Positions 9,290-17,460 of a DNA stretch of 64,000 nucleotides are shown piece by piece; the stretch's first letter is position 1, and every line of letters begins with the position of its first letter. The DNA lies in assembly GCA_033283385.1 (NCBI GenBank), contig JAWMQQ010000001.1, forward strand, positions 2,480,001 to 2,544,000. Direction: 5' to 3'. The position numbers and the translations under genes were made by a program. Origin of the DNA: Mangrovimicrobium sp033283385 (GTDB lineage: Bacteria > Pseudomonadota > Gammaproteobacteria > Pseudomonadales > Halieaceae). The notes beneath the pieces are model-generated. The model worked only from the letters and a program-made list of their open reading frames with translations. It was not told the origin of the DNA and searched no databases.

Positions 9290-9354
9290 GCACGCAACGC
9301 CGCGGGCCACCCGACAGACACCGAACAAAACATCAATAAACAGACGAGGTGAAC

Positions 9355-10185
9355 ATGCCAGAATCCAGACCGCTGCCCGAGGGGCACTACGTCAAAATCC
9401 CGAACGGCCAGACCATCCACTACCTCGACCAGGGCGACGGTCCGGTGGTGGTGTTCCTGCACGGCTCGGGCCCCGGGGCCAGCGGGCACAGCAATTTCAA
9501 GGGCAACTATCCGTTCCTGGTGGAACAGGGTTACCGCTGCCTGGTGCCGGACCTGGTGGGATTCGGCTATTCCGACAAACCCGATGACGTGCAGTACCCC
9601 CTCGCCTTCTTTGTCGAATGCGTGAAGCAGACGCTGGACGCGGCGGGCGTCACCCGCTGCGCCGTGATCGGCAATTCCCTGGGCGGCGCCGTTGCCCTCG
9701 GCCTGGCGCTGGAGCACCCCGAACTGGTGGACAAGCTGATCCTGATGGCGCCCGGGGGCATGAGCGAGCGCGAAGAGTACTTCCAGATGCCGGGCATGCA
9801 GAAAATGTTCGAGATCTACATGTCCGAGGAAGGACTCAATACGGACAGCATGCGCGAGCTGTTCGAGGTCGGCCTGGTACACGACCCGAAGTTCGTCACC
9901 GACGAACTGGTCGCAGAGCGAAGCTACGTCATGGGCCTGATGAACACCCAGGTGCTGATGACCATGGACATACCCTATCTCCCCGATCGCCTGCCGGAAC
10001 TGCAGTGTCCGGTGCTGGTATTCTGGGGCGCCGATGACAGGATGATGCCGGACAGCGGCCTGCTGGCCACCGCCAAGAACTGTCCCAATATGAAGATGAT
10101 CGTGCTCTCGGAGTGCGGCCACTGGGCAATGGTGGAACACGAAGCATTGTTCAACCGCGAGTGCCTGGCGTTCCTGCAGGAATGA
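9355..10185 (+). CDS. HsaD/BphD-like meta-cleavage-product hydrolase (alpha/beta fold)
   Basis: 276 residues. The oxyanion-hole motif LHGSGPGASG is typical of C-C bond hydrolases (MhpC, BphD, HsaD). The nucleophile is S108 in GNSLGG; the acid lies in WGADDRMMP and the histidine in ECGHWAMVE. These enzymes hydrolyse the ring-opened product of extradiol cleavage. An in-frame GTG lies at 9349, but the ATG at 9355 has GAGGTG just upstream and is preferred. The stop codon overlaps the next ATG (ATGA), coupling it to the ferredoxin. With the HsaA-like and HsaC-like enzymes it completes the hydroxylation, cleavage and hydrolysis sequence. Confidence 0.9.
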   Translation: MPESRPLPEGHYVKIPNGQTIHYLDQGDGPVVVFLHGSGPGASGHSNFKGNYPFLVEQGYRCLVPDLVGFGYSDKPDDVQYPLAFFVECVKQTLDAAGVTRCAVIGNSLGGAVALGLALEHPELVDKLILMAPGGMSEREEYFQMPGMQKMFEIYMSEEGLNTDSMRELFEVGLVHDPKFVTDELVAERSYVMGLMNTQVLMTMDIPYLPDRLPELQCPVLVFWGADDRMMPDSGLLATAKNCPNMKMIVLSECGHWAMVEHEALFNRECLAFLQE

Positions 10186-10481
10186 AAGCAGCAGGAATGA
10201 AAAGCGGCGAGTGCAAGCATGAGCCGGGGCGCTTCGTACCGGTGGTCAACCGCAACCGCTGCGAGGGAAAATCACCCTGCGTCGATGTCTGCCCCTACGA
10301 TGTGTTTGTCATCGACACGCTGCCAGAAGCGCAGCGCGCATCGCTCAGCCTCATCGGCAGGATCAAATCGTGGCGCCATCAATGGCAGCAGGCTTTTGCC
10401 GTCAACGCGGACGCCTGTCGTGCCTGCGGGCTGTGTGTCACCGCCTGTCCGGAAAAGGCGATCACCCTGAGCAGAGCCTGA
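10182..10481 (+). CDS. Two-cluster ferredoxin with an incomplete first cluster motif
   Basis: 99-residue ferredoxin. The second motif is a complete CRACGLCVTACP (C-x2-C-x2-C-x3-CP) for [4Fe-4S]. The first, CEGKSPCVDVCP, keeps only three of the usual four cysteines (C-x5-C-x3-CP), a pattern seen in [3Fe-4S] sites of 7Fe ferredoxins. The first ATG (10182) overlaps the hydrolase stop; a second in-frame ATG at 10197 has an identical AGCAGGA leader. It probably passes electrons to an oxygenase of the cluster. Specific partners are not deducible. Confidence 0.85.
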   Translation: MKAAGMKSGECKHEPGRFVPVVNRNRCEGKSPCVDVCPYDVFVIDTLPEAQRASLSLIGRIKSWRHQWQQAFAVNADACRACGLCVTACPEKAITLSRA

Positions 10482-10522
10482 ACTTCACGGCGGCGAACCC
10501 CGGCGCGCGCCGGGGTTGGCCG

Positions 10523-11353
10523 TCAACGGTTGGCGTCGTATTCCACTTCCCGGTACACGGGGTTTTCGCCCGCCAGCATGGCGCTGGTCATTTCGCCGAG
10601 GAAGTGGTTGATGGGATGGGTGAAGATCCAGAAGCGGCGCGCTCGAATGGCGTCGAACGCGCAGTCGGCACAGGCGTCGGGCGTGATGAAGTCCGGCTGG
10701 CCGGCCATCATGTGTTGGCTGGGGTCGACCTCGTCACTGCCGGGTTCCAGGCCCAGCATGTCATCGCTGATGGACGTCAGCACCGGACCGGGACACAGCA
10801 GGGATACATCTATGGGCGCCTCCCGGCTCGCCAGGTCGAGGGCCAGGCACTCGGTGATGCCGCGTATGGCCATCTTGGCCGCGGTGTACTGCGCCATGGC
10901 CGGCGCCGCCACCATCGAGCCGATCGACCCTGTATTGACGATGTGCGCCGGCTTGCCCTCTTCCAGCAGCGCCGGCAGGAAAGCATTCACGCTGTTGACC
11001 ACGCCCATGACATTGATGCCGAGCATCTTCTGCCACTCGTCCGCGGAATGGGACCAGGTTTCCCCGATACGCAGAATGCCCGCATTGTTGAACAGCAGGT
11101 CCGGGGAGCCGAAGCGTTGCCGGCACTGGTCGCCGAATGCCAGCATGGCGGCGGCGTCGGAGACATCCACGGCAGCGGTAAGGACTTCGGCCCCGAGCCC
11201 TTCCAGTTCCGCCTTCAGCGATGCCAGGCGGCCTTCGTGCAGGTCGACCACCGCCACCCGCATCCCCTCCTTCGCGCAGCGCCGCGCCAGTGCCCTGCCG
11301 ATACCGCTGCCCGCGCCGGTGACGACGGCGAATTTCCCGCTGAATTGATCCAT
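10523..11353 (-). CDS. Short-chain dehydrogenase/reductase
   Basis: 276-residue classical SDR: nucleotide-binding TGAGSGIG at residues 12-19, NNAG at 89-92, and the catalytic set S143, Y156, K160 (YTAAK). The Asp in AVVDLHE (residue 37) after the second strand favours NAD(H) over NADP(H). It probably oxidises or reduces a hydroxy/keto intermediate of the pathway. It converges with the ferredoxin gene and is divergent from the extradiol dioxygenase, so it has its own promoter in 11354-11599. Confidence 0.9.
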   Translation of the reverse strand: MDQFSGKFAVVTGAGSGIGRALARRCAKEGMRVAVVDLHEGRLASLKAELEGLGAEVLTAAVDVSDAAAMLAFGDQCRQRFGSPDLLFNNAGILRIGETWSHSADEWQKMLGINVMGVVNSVNAFLPALLEEGKPAHIVNTGSIGSMVAAPAMAQYTAAKMAIRGITECLALDLASREAPIDVSLLCPGPVLTSISDDMLGLEPGSDEVDPSQHMMAGQPDFITPDACADCAFDAIRARRFWIFTHPINHFLGEMTSAMLAGENPVYREVEYDANR

Positions 11354-11599
11354 GAGTCAGTCCGATGGTTGGAAGGTGGTAAGTATAGGGTGAGGCCGCA
11401 CTATAACCGCGCTCTTTTGCGCTGATAAGACGCCGCGCGGAATATGATTGTCCATCGTCAGGGAAAATCGCGGCATGGGCCCTGCCGCGCGGCATTAGCT
11501 GTCATGCATGGACACTCAGTTTGCGGCTGTCGCCTGTTCAGCCCGGCAAGACAAGGATACAGTTACCGGCAATAACAGACAGCAGACAGTACCTACGGC

Positions 11600-12592
11600 A
11601 TGGTTGATCACGACGGTACAGACATCTTCGGCAAGGTCCGCATGGGCTATCTCGTGGTCGGCTCCCGCAAGCTGGCGCAGTGGAAGGACTTCGCATGCAA
11701 TGCGATCGGCCTGCACCTGGCGTTCGAATCGGCGGACGAACTGGCCTTTCGCATGGACGAGCACGCCCGGCGGCTGATCGTTTTAAACGACGGCTGCGAG
11801 GACATCGTCGCGGCGGGCTGGCAACTGGACGACGAATCTGTGCTGGAGGTGGTGCTGCAGCGCCTCGCGCGCCGGGGTGTGAGCGTGGAGTCGGTCACCG
11901 ACAGCCGCGCGGCCAGCCGGGGGGTCGACAGCTATCACCAGTTCGTTGGCCCGAAAGGCCTGCAGATCGAGCTGTTCACCAGCCCGGTGCTGGATGCCAG
12001 CCCGTTGCGCATGCTCGGTTCCGGATTCCGCACCGGCGCTGGTGGTATGGGGCATATTTCATTGATGTCGCGGGAGCCTGTGCGGTGTGTTGCTTTCTGG
12101 CAGGAGCTGTTCAACGCGCGGGTGAGTGACACCATCTCGCTGGCGGTGGGTAAGCGGACGGTGCTGGATGTGACCTTTCTCCGGGTCAATGAACGGCACC
12201 ACTCGGTTGCGATCGCTGCTACGCGTGGGCTGGCGGTGGATATGTTTCGGACTCGGATTAATCACTTCAATATTGAGGCTGCTACGGTGGATGACTTGTC
12301 GTTCGCACATGAACGTTGTGTGCAGACGGGTTGCAAGATTACTCGTGGCGTCGGGCGGCATCCCAATGATCGGGAGCTGTCGTTTTATGTGATGACTCCT
12401 TCGGGGTTTGAGATGGAGATCGGGTGGGATGCGCTGATTGTGGATGAGGGTGAGTGGGAGGCGGGGAAAATGTATCCGAATATGAGTACTTGGGGGCATG
12501 ATTTGCCGGGGAGATTCTCTTCGGAGATGGGGTTTGGTCATGTGGTGCAGTTGGTTAGTTCGTTGTATGGGCGGGAGTATCTGCCCTGGTAG
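11600..12592 (+). CDS. Extradiol ring-cleavage dioxygenase (BphC/HsaC-like, VOC fold)
   Basis: 330 residues, two-domain type I extradiol dioxygenase. The Fe(II) ligands are H152 (GMGHISL), H222 (NHFNIEA) and E273 (GFEMEIGW); H201 in NERHHS and Y263 in LSFYVMTPSGF match the conserved catalytic residues. It cleaves a catechol adjacent to its hydroxyls, fitting between the HsaA-like and HsaD-like enzymes. The ATG at 11600 has no strong ribosome site; an in-frame ATG at 11642 would still keep most of the first domain. The first half (to about 12060) has the GC-rich codon use of the flank, while the second half turns to T- and G-ending codons although the frame is intact. Confidence 0.92.
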   Translation: MVDHDGTDIFGKVRMGYLVVGSRKLAQWKDFACNAIGLHLAFESADELAFRMDEHARRLIVLNDGCEDIVAAGWQLDDESVLEVVLQRLARRGVSVESVTDSRAASRGVDSYHQFVGPKGLQIELFTSPVLDASPLRMLGSGFRTGAGGMGHISLMSREPVRCVAFWQELFNARVSDTISLAVGKRTVLDVTFLRVNERHHSVAIAATRGLAVDMFRTRINHFNIEAATVDDLSFAHERCVQTGCKITRGVGRHPNDRELSFYVMTPSGFEMEIGWDALIVDEGEWEAGKMYPNMSTWGHDLPGRFSSEMGFGHVVQLVSSLYGREYLPW

Positions 12593-12700
12593 CGTAAGCT
12601 TCCCCGTCAAGCGGACAGTTCAAAACTAGAGTTTCTCGTGGCTCCTTTTCCCATTTCCAGCGGCATCAGATCGCCGCATACTCTATACCGCCACTAGGTG

Positions 12701-13609
12701 CTAGGTTGAATCTGGCTCGGGTCGGAGGAGCTCGCCAGGTTTGAGATCGCGGACCTTGGCGTCCAACTGGTGAGTTATCCGAGCAATATCCTCTGCGCTC
12801 AAAATCGGCTGATTTCGTCGACTGAAATACCCCTCGATGTACCCGGAAGCGATGACGGGTACGACAGGTTTGTCTTGATTGTCTACATACCACCCCGGCA
12901 ATACCACCAAAGGCATGGCCCTAAGTGACAACCCAGTCGCGGAACTGAGCCATGCAGAAAGCCACTGGGATTGTCGCTCTGCCTGAGCTACTGAGGCGTC
13001 ATCTACATAGCCTGGAAAGTGCAACTTCCCTGACCGGTAGGTCACTCGATACTTGACGGTATCACCATCTTTTCCTGGCGCGAGTTTTGACCGGCCTTTG
13101 GTCTCCACTGCATAGATGCCAGAAGGGCCGACGACGACGTGATCAATGTTGAAGTTGTCCGCCTGCAGGTCGTGGAATACTCGGTAACCTTTCAACATTA
13201 GAAGATCAAGTTCCTGCCCAACAGCCAACTCGCATTCATAGCCAAGCCTTAGTGTCCTGATCTCCTCGAATCGACTCCGAAATCTTTTTGCACCCTGGAA
13301 CCATAGGACGCTAGCGACCACTATTGATAAACCCAGCATGGTAATTTGAAATGCTACATGACCCCTTCCCTGGACAATGGTGTAGATGATGATTGGAATC
13401 AAGCAGGGCAAAATTACGCCGAATGCGTCAAAACCAGCCTCGAACTGGGCGCTTCCCAGCTTTCTACCAAGCTCAGCACCTGGTGGACGCCGTAGTGATT
13501 TAGTGAGCGGATTTTTAAAGCGTGCTTGCCGGTCAGTTTGGGACTTCACCAACAGATAGGTCGCCAGAGCAAAGGGCGCCGCCAGAATGAAAGATATGAG
13601 CAGATGCAT
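12701..13609 (-). CDS. NERD-domain membrane protein
   Basis: 302 residues. There are two or three hydrophobic segments (about 3-20, 62-80, 89-107), then a NERD (nuclease-related) domain, recognised by ELAVGQELDLLMLKGYRVFH and DHVVVGPSGIYAVETKG, which contain the Asp and E-x-K of the PD-(D/E)XK-like fold. A cytoplasmic nuclease-like domain tethered to the inner membrane is the likely topology. NERD proteins occur in DNA processing and phage defence but their activity is poorly known. It is the first gene inside the lower-GC island and is transcribed towards the dioxygenase; its start is followed upstream by about 400 bases without genes. Confidence 0.8.
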   Translation of the reverse strand: MHLLISFILAAPFALATYLLVKSQTDRQARFKNPLTKSLRRPPGAELGRKLGSAQFEAGFDAFGVILPCLIPIIIYTIVQGRGHVAFQITMLGLSIVVASVLWFQGAKRFRSRFEEIRTLRLGYECELAVGQELDLLMLKGYRVFHDLQADNFNIDHVVVGPSGIYAVETKGRSKLAPGKDGDTVKYRVTYRSGKLHFPGYVDDASVAQAERQSQWLSAWLSSATGLSLRAMPLVVLPGWYVDNQDKPVVPVIASGYIEGYFSRRNQPILSAEDIARITHQLDAKVRDLKPGELLRPEPDST

Positions 13610-14012
13610 AACACATCCGTGTGTCGAGGCTGGGGAGCTCGACTATAGCAATACTCAGTTCTGTCAGCCAGCTTCGGCGAGCCTAGATCAACCGCACAAA
13701 AATGCGATCACCCATCATTGAGCTATCCGACAGCTCATCGAATATCTAACGAATAAAATGCATATAGAGAGCCAAACCCCAGGCCAGATTAATACAACTC
13801 AGTATGTGAAGTGATTTCTGAAAATGCTGATTGCAGTTGTCGAAAGCAAAAAAAACGCAAACTGCGGGCCTTTTTGTTGTTTCTTCTATCAGTCTCCGAA
13901 GAGATCCTCTGAAGTGCAGACTGCTTGTCGGTATTGGCAGACTCAGTAAGGATCTTCTCCCTGATGCCTCTAACCCTACCTTGGAGTCAGATTCTACGCG
14001 GAGCTATTGATA
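13610..14012. other. Intergenic region without gene
   Basis: 403 bases of AT-rich DNA between the NERD gene and the DUF3883 gene. I see no coding signal. It contains a small terminator-like hairpin (CGCA-AAC-TGCG) next to an A/T run and presumably the NERD promoter. Confidence 0.5.
13850..13876 (-). terminator. Weak terminator-like hairpin after the DUF3883 gene
   Basis: Read on the minus strand, CCGCAGTTTGCG is followed by eight T. The stem is only 4-5 bp, so it is weak, but it is placed downstream of the leftward HIT-DUF3883 pair. Confidence 0.4.
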
Positions 14013-15332
14013 TCACGAGAAGCTAGCCTGGTATATCTTGGGTTGGAGGTTCACATATTGTTCTACCACCCCCCTCAGCTGAAAGAGCCTCGCTTGACGC
14101 TTAAAATCAAATACTCTATAGAGTGCATACTGGGAGGAACACTCTCTAGAGAACTCCACTTCATTATCGCTGATGTAAAACGGCTGGTACTTTCCGCTAT
14201 TGGTCGTTTTAACCTCGATAAATAACTCAGAATCCTGGTCCGGGTTGAAGGAGCGCACATCGAAACCCAAGCCATCGCCGCGTTCCCTGCTGCTCCACTC
14301 TACTTCTGCCGCGAGGTCGGCTCTCTTCAGCGCCCTTAGCCGTTGTCTTTCAAATTCGATGACAAAAGCCTCGCCACGTTCGCCCAGCTTACGATTAGTA
14401 CGCTCCCGCTCCGAAAAATTTAGCTTGCTCGCGGAGTAATGGCGTTTTGGCTCATGAATAGTGGCTATCTTCTCAGGAACTTCCAAATCTAGCACCGAAG
14501 CCCAATCAACTATTTCGGGAAGTTCAACTCTGACATCAGATGCAGAATCTAGAAGGTGGTCAATCCTCAATTGATGCCCCGCAAGATAGGCGAGCACCAC
14601 ATGTCTCAATTGAGCTTGGTAATTAAATGCAGGCTTATATCCCTGCATATAGGGCTGTCCCATCTCCAACATGATTGCGCTGATATTCTGATGCTTATAC
14701 TCAATAGACCCATCACTGCGATCCTTCAGTAAGGCCTTCAACCTTCTACGATACTCTGCCTTGCTGAATGATTTACCAGCTAGTTCTAGTTCAAGCATTT
14801 CGAAATAATCCCTAACGATCGCCTCGCATTCCAACCAGTCCCAGCCGGATCCAACATCCAGCAGTTCGTCAACATCGCCTGAGCTTAAGTTGCGATACAA
14901 AGCGGCTCGAAGCAATTCTCGGCAAGTGCCATAACTCACTAATTCATATAGCTCATCGTCCAACGCCACGAAATCGATATTTTCCTCAATGACCCCGCTA
15001 CTGCTCGCGGTACTGAGGTTAGCATACGCGTCGCCGCGCCCTGGTTTGACACGATGATGCCAAAAACCACTACTACGTAGGTGAAAGTAGGGCAAATGGG
15101 GATTATCGCGATCATTTTTGCTAGCGAGTTCTTCAAAATGTTCTGAAAATTTCTTCTTAAGCTTTTGATCGAAAGGAATGCGGTTATCTACTAGCTCCTC
15201 GTCATCGAAAAGATCGAGTACCGCTAGCAACATAGCGACCTTGTGAGGACTTTTCTCTCCCCCTCCTCGGACATTTACCTTCAAATTGGAGAAGCGCCGC
15301 TCGTAGTCCAGGACACTCATGTCTTGCTCCAA
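14013..15332 (-). CDS. McrA-type N-terminal domain + DUF3883 nuclease-like protein
   Basis: 439 residues, two recognisable ends. The N-terminus (SPHKVAMLLAVLDLF and PYFHLRSSGFWHH) resembles the sulfur-binding domain family of ScoMcrA-type restriction enzymes, which read phosphorothioate DNA. The C-terminus (KLGERGEAFVIEFERQRL, GLGFDVRSF, FIEVKTTNSG) is a DUF3883/PD-(D/E)XK-like domain with D...ExK. No HNH motif is visible, so if it cuts DNA the DUF3883 part would do so. The start region overlaps the HIT gene by 16 bases, so the two are coupled. A modification-dependent restriction function is inferred from domains and location. Confidence 0.7.
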   Translation of the reverse strand: MEQDMSVLDYERRFSNLKVNVRGGGEKSPHKVAMLLAVLDLFDDEELVDNRIPFDQKLKKKFSEHFEELASKNDRDNPHLPYFHLRSSGFWHHRVKPGRGDAYANLSTASSSGVIEENIDFVALDDELYELVSYGTCRELLRAALYRNLSSGDVDELLDVGSGWDWLECEAIVRDYFEMLELELAGKSFSKAEYRRRLKALLKDRSDGSIEYKHQNISAIMLEMGQPYMQGYKPAFNYQAQLRHVVLAYLAGHQLRIDHLLDSASDVRVELPEIVDWASVLDLEVPEKIATIHEPKRHYSASKLNFSERERTNRKLGERGEAFVIEFERQRLRALKRADLAAEVEWSSRERGDGLGFDVRSFNPDQDSELFIEVKTTNSGKYQPFYISDNEVEFSRECSSQYALYRVFDFKRQARLFQLRGVVEQYVNLQPKIYQASFS

Positions 15333-15718
15333 TAGTCGGCTTTATCAGCGATGATCCAGCGGACGCCCCCTCTGGGATCCACGCCAGATTCCTCATATCT
15401 GGGTATGACATGAATATGCAGGTGCGGGATAGTTTGCCCTGCGGCGGACCCATCGTTTATCCCGATATTGTAAGCACTAGGCTGTAGCATCTGATCCAAT
15501 TGGGCTTTCGCACGCTCTATCAACTGAAAAAGTGCCACTCTCTCGTCGTTATTCGTGTCAAATATAGACTGTATATGTCGCTTTGAAATAACTAGGCTAT
15601 GGCCGTTAGTGACAGGAAATCCATCATAAATCAGCAACGCAAACTCGTTCTGGTCAATAATCCGACCTCCGGCGTCGCTGGTTAGAATTTCACAGAATGG
15701 ACAGAAATCTGCCTCCAT
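15317..15718 (-). CDS. HIT-family nucleotide hydrolase
   Basis: About 133 residues: an N-terminal CPFC zinc pair and the histidine triad HLHIHVI near the C-terminus, the layout of Hint/Fhit-type hydrolases acting on nucleoside phosphoramidates or dinucleoside polyphosphates. Two ATGs are in frame. That at 15718 has GAGGG 6 bases upstream, whereas for that at 15724 the GAGGG abuts the codon, so 15718 is preferred. It overlaps the DUF3883 gene downstream, suggesting a two-gene defence or nucleotide-signal unit. A second, housekeeping HIT gene lies at 61.8 kb. Confidence 0.85.
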   Translation of the reverse strand: MEADFCPFCEILTSDAGGRIIDQNEFALLIYDGFPVTNGHSLVISKRHIQSIFDTNNDERVALFQLIERAKAQLDQMLQPSAYNIGINDGSAAGQTIPHLHIHVIPRYEESGVDPRGGVRWIIADKADYWSKT

Positions 15719-15860
15719 GCACATCCCTCACAAGAACTCCCAGCACTTTAAAGGAACTGCACTCGAAATCAAATCACAGGAGGAAGATTGCGAGCGATTA
15801 CGACAAGGCAGTAGTCTTCCCTGTCATCAGGGCAAAGCCCGAAGGTTCTAACCAGATCCG

Positions 15861-15872
15861 CGCTCTCCGCCA
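15861..15872 (+). other. tRNA-Ser 3'-end-like 12-mer (possible attachment-site remnant)
   Basis: CGCTCTCCGCCA matches exactly the last 12 bases, including CCA, of the tRNA-Ser(GCT) gene at 57.2 kb, and like that tRNA it is followed by an A-run/GCCCA...TGGGC terminator. The upstream sequence does not fold as a tRNA. Its orientation is opposite to the 57.2-kb tRNA, so the pair are not simple attL/attR of one element. Confidence 0.35.
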
Positions 15873-15920
15873 CCCATAAAAAAAGCCCAACGAGTAGGTG
15901 GGCTTTTTTTATGGGTGGCG
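15868..15920. terminator. Bidirectional hairpin with 22-bp perfect stem
   Basis: Arms 15868-15889 and 15899-15920 are exact reverse complements with a 9-base loop. The inner part (A7-GCCCA / TGGGC-T7) is a bidirectional rho-independent terminator. The outer part (CGCCACCCAT) extends it far beyond normal terminator length. Confidence 0.8.
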
Positions 15921-16000
15921 GTGGAAGCAGTCTCGGCAGGAATCGTATCCCTATGCTGGAGACGAGTTCGCGTGCGATGGATGGCGGTGGGGGCAGTCTG
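15911..16000 (+). repeat. Pair of 24-base direct repeats, period 66
   Basis: 15911-15934 and 15977-16000 share ATGG-TGGCGGTGG--GCAGTCT with four mismatches. The first copy overlaps the right arm of the long hairpin. Possible recombination or att-like remnants. Confidence 0.5.
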
Positions 16001-16304
16001 GGGAGGGCTTGTCTCCGCCAATTTCCCTGTAATCGGGAAATCAACAGCGATTTTTTCGCCCCCCCGCGCCCCAATTACTCACAAAAACACTATATCTATC
16101 TGATATATCGAGATATTTTATAGATTCGCCACTTGGCGCGATTGATTAAAAGGGAATTATCAGGGATTACCAATCAACGCAATGTGCATTAATGAGCGAA
16201 CTACGGTGTGTGATCATCTGGGCCAAACACGCACAAAGCGGTACCATTGTAAAATCGGCCCCCAACCAGCCAATAAAGCTCCTCCAGGCTATGATCGACA
16301 TGAC

Positions 16305-16650
16305 TCAAATCCAGCGATACAAGGCCGCAGGCGCGGCAGTTACTGCTGAGCTGGACGCTCTATCATTATCCAGGTGGTCGACCGCGTAGCTCGGTGCGCG
16401 GTTCGCGATGAGCCCCAGATTTTGAGGCAGCGTCTCGCTATCGGAATGGACCGCTTCTAGCAGCTCCGCACGAAGAATTACCTTGAAACTGGTACCGCCA
16501 AATCTCGATCTCTTCCGAGACCCGCACCGAAAGCCGGAGCGATCCTGGCCACCAGTCAAACTCGTCCGGGTGCCAGACCGCCCTGTCATCCGACACGGCC
16601 CAGAACGCCGCCAACTCACGTACAAACTGGTAGCCAATACCCTGTCGCAT
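16305..16650 (-). pseudogene. Frameshifted relic of an unidentified gene
   Basis: Two overlapping leftward frames read like one broken protein. One begins MRQGIGYQFVRELAAFWAVS and stops near 16438. The other continues with protein-like sequence (RAELLEAVHSDSETLPQNL) to 16305. A single-base shift near 16480 would join them. I do not recognise the family. A short rightward frame at 16291-16389 (TQIQRYKAAGAAVTAEL) lies on the other strand of its end and is an alternative reading. Confidence 0.35.
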
Positions 16651-16775
16651 AAGTATCCGTGATTTTAAGCGCGTTAGCGATATTCCAGTGAGAAGCAGAT
16701 TGGGGCAATTTCATGCCAATTGCCCAATCCGGAAGATAACTATTTATTTGCCAAAAAAGCCTCTAAACCAGTAAG

Positions 16776-17054
16776 TTATGCGACCTGAGAAAGTACCTGC
16801 TCCCAATACCAATCAGGCAGACAACTGAAACAACGACCCTCTGCCACCCACTTGAACCGGCCGATGTAGCCCGTACCGCCGCACTTGGAACACTCTGGGT
16901 TACATGCAGCACGTAACAAAGCCTTATATCCAATATTCCCACGATTCTCAGCCATCAATTCCTCCTTCGACCACTTATCGAGCAGCCGATCAAACTGCTC
17001 TGGATCCGAGGGATCAATGTTCATCGACTCGCAAAAATCTTCCCAATCACTCAT
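16776..17054 (-). CDS. Small zinc-ribbon protein (92 aa)
   Basis: Acidic N-terminal half (MSDWEDFCESMNIDPSDPEQ) and a C-terminal cysteine cluster CNPECSKCGGTGYIG ... GRCFSC, which resembles a DnaJ-type CxxCxGxG zinc knuckle. The ATG has GGAG 8 bases upstream. It is the last gene of the leftward five-gene operon below the sigma-54-type promoter at 18.25 kb. Function unknown; zinc-dependent nucleic-acid or protein binding is the most that can be said. Confidence 0.7.
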   Translation of the reverse strand: MSDWEDFCESMNIDPSDPEQFDRLLDKWSKEELMAENRGNIGYKALLRAACNPECSKCGGTGYIGRFKWVAEGRCFSCLPDWYWEQVLSQVA

Positions 17055-17117
17055 ATGTATCTCCTTTAAGAGCTTAGAATCACTTATTCGCTGGGGGACC
17101 AGCCCCAGCTATCTGTC

Positions 17118-17444
17118 CTAATCACGCGACGTTCCGGCATCTGAGCGCTTCTTCCGCCAGGTACCATCGTTATTCCGAGAGCGCACGTTACCTGCTGTGG
17201 GGCCGCTCTTCACGATCGGCCCCTTCGGCTTGGCTACATGCTTGATGGCCCGCCTACTGGCAAGCCCAACCCCTCCTGCAACTACTCCACCAGCAGCCAG
17301 CTCGTCGATTGGGGTCAATAACAATAAGCCGCCCACCCACTGCGCGGCCGGCCAGGCCAATAACAGTGGGCCCGCAGCATTCGCAGTGCTGCCAAAGGCC
17401 AGTAAATATGCTGCAAGAATGATTGAGGAAAACCTCTTGTTCAT
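17118..17444 (-). CDS. Small exported, Gly/Ala-rich hydrophobic protein (108 aa)
   Basis: An N-terminal signal peptide (MNKRFSSIILAAYLLAFG, cleavage expected after ANA) is followed by a hydrophobic Gly-rich stretch (LLLLTPIDELAAGGVVAGGV) and a strongly basic C-terminal tail (NNDGTWRKKRSDAG). A membrane-inserting or envelope-located protein is likely. The ATG has GGAG 7 bases upstream. It lies 16 bases after the preceding 120-residue gene and belongs to the small-gene operon divergent from the CARF-sigma-54 regulator. No family recognised. Confidence 0.7.
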   Translation of the reverse strand: MNKRFSSIILAAYLLAFGSTANAAGPLLLAWPAAQWVGGLLLLTPIDELAAGGVVAGGVGLASRRAIKHVAKPKGPIVKSGPTAGNVRSRNNDGTWRKKRSDAGTSRD

Positions 17445-17460
17445 TTGATTTCTCCTTTCG

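Larger units (their letters stand above)
15719..16775. other. About 1 kb of gene-poor, decayed DNA
   Basis: No convincing intact gene. Contents: a tRNA-Ser-like 3' end, a 22-bp perfect-stem hairpin, a pair of 24-base direct repeats, a short CGCCA-CT-TGGCG hairpin near 16127, and fragments of frameshifted reading frames at 16.2-16.65 kb. It resembles a scar where elements have come and gone. Confidence 0.5.

Noticed and set aside
12059..12610. 183-codon leftward frame
   Set aside because: Antisense to the extradiol dioxygenase, whose active-site residues are intact; the open frame reflects its unusual base use.
15790..15872. Complete tRNA gene ending at 15872
   Set aside because: Only the 3' 12 bases match tRNA-Ser; no D, anticodon or T arm folds, and no 5' acceptor strand is present.
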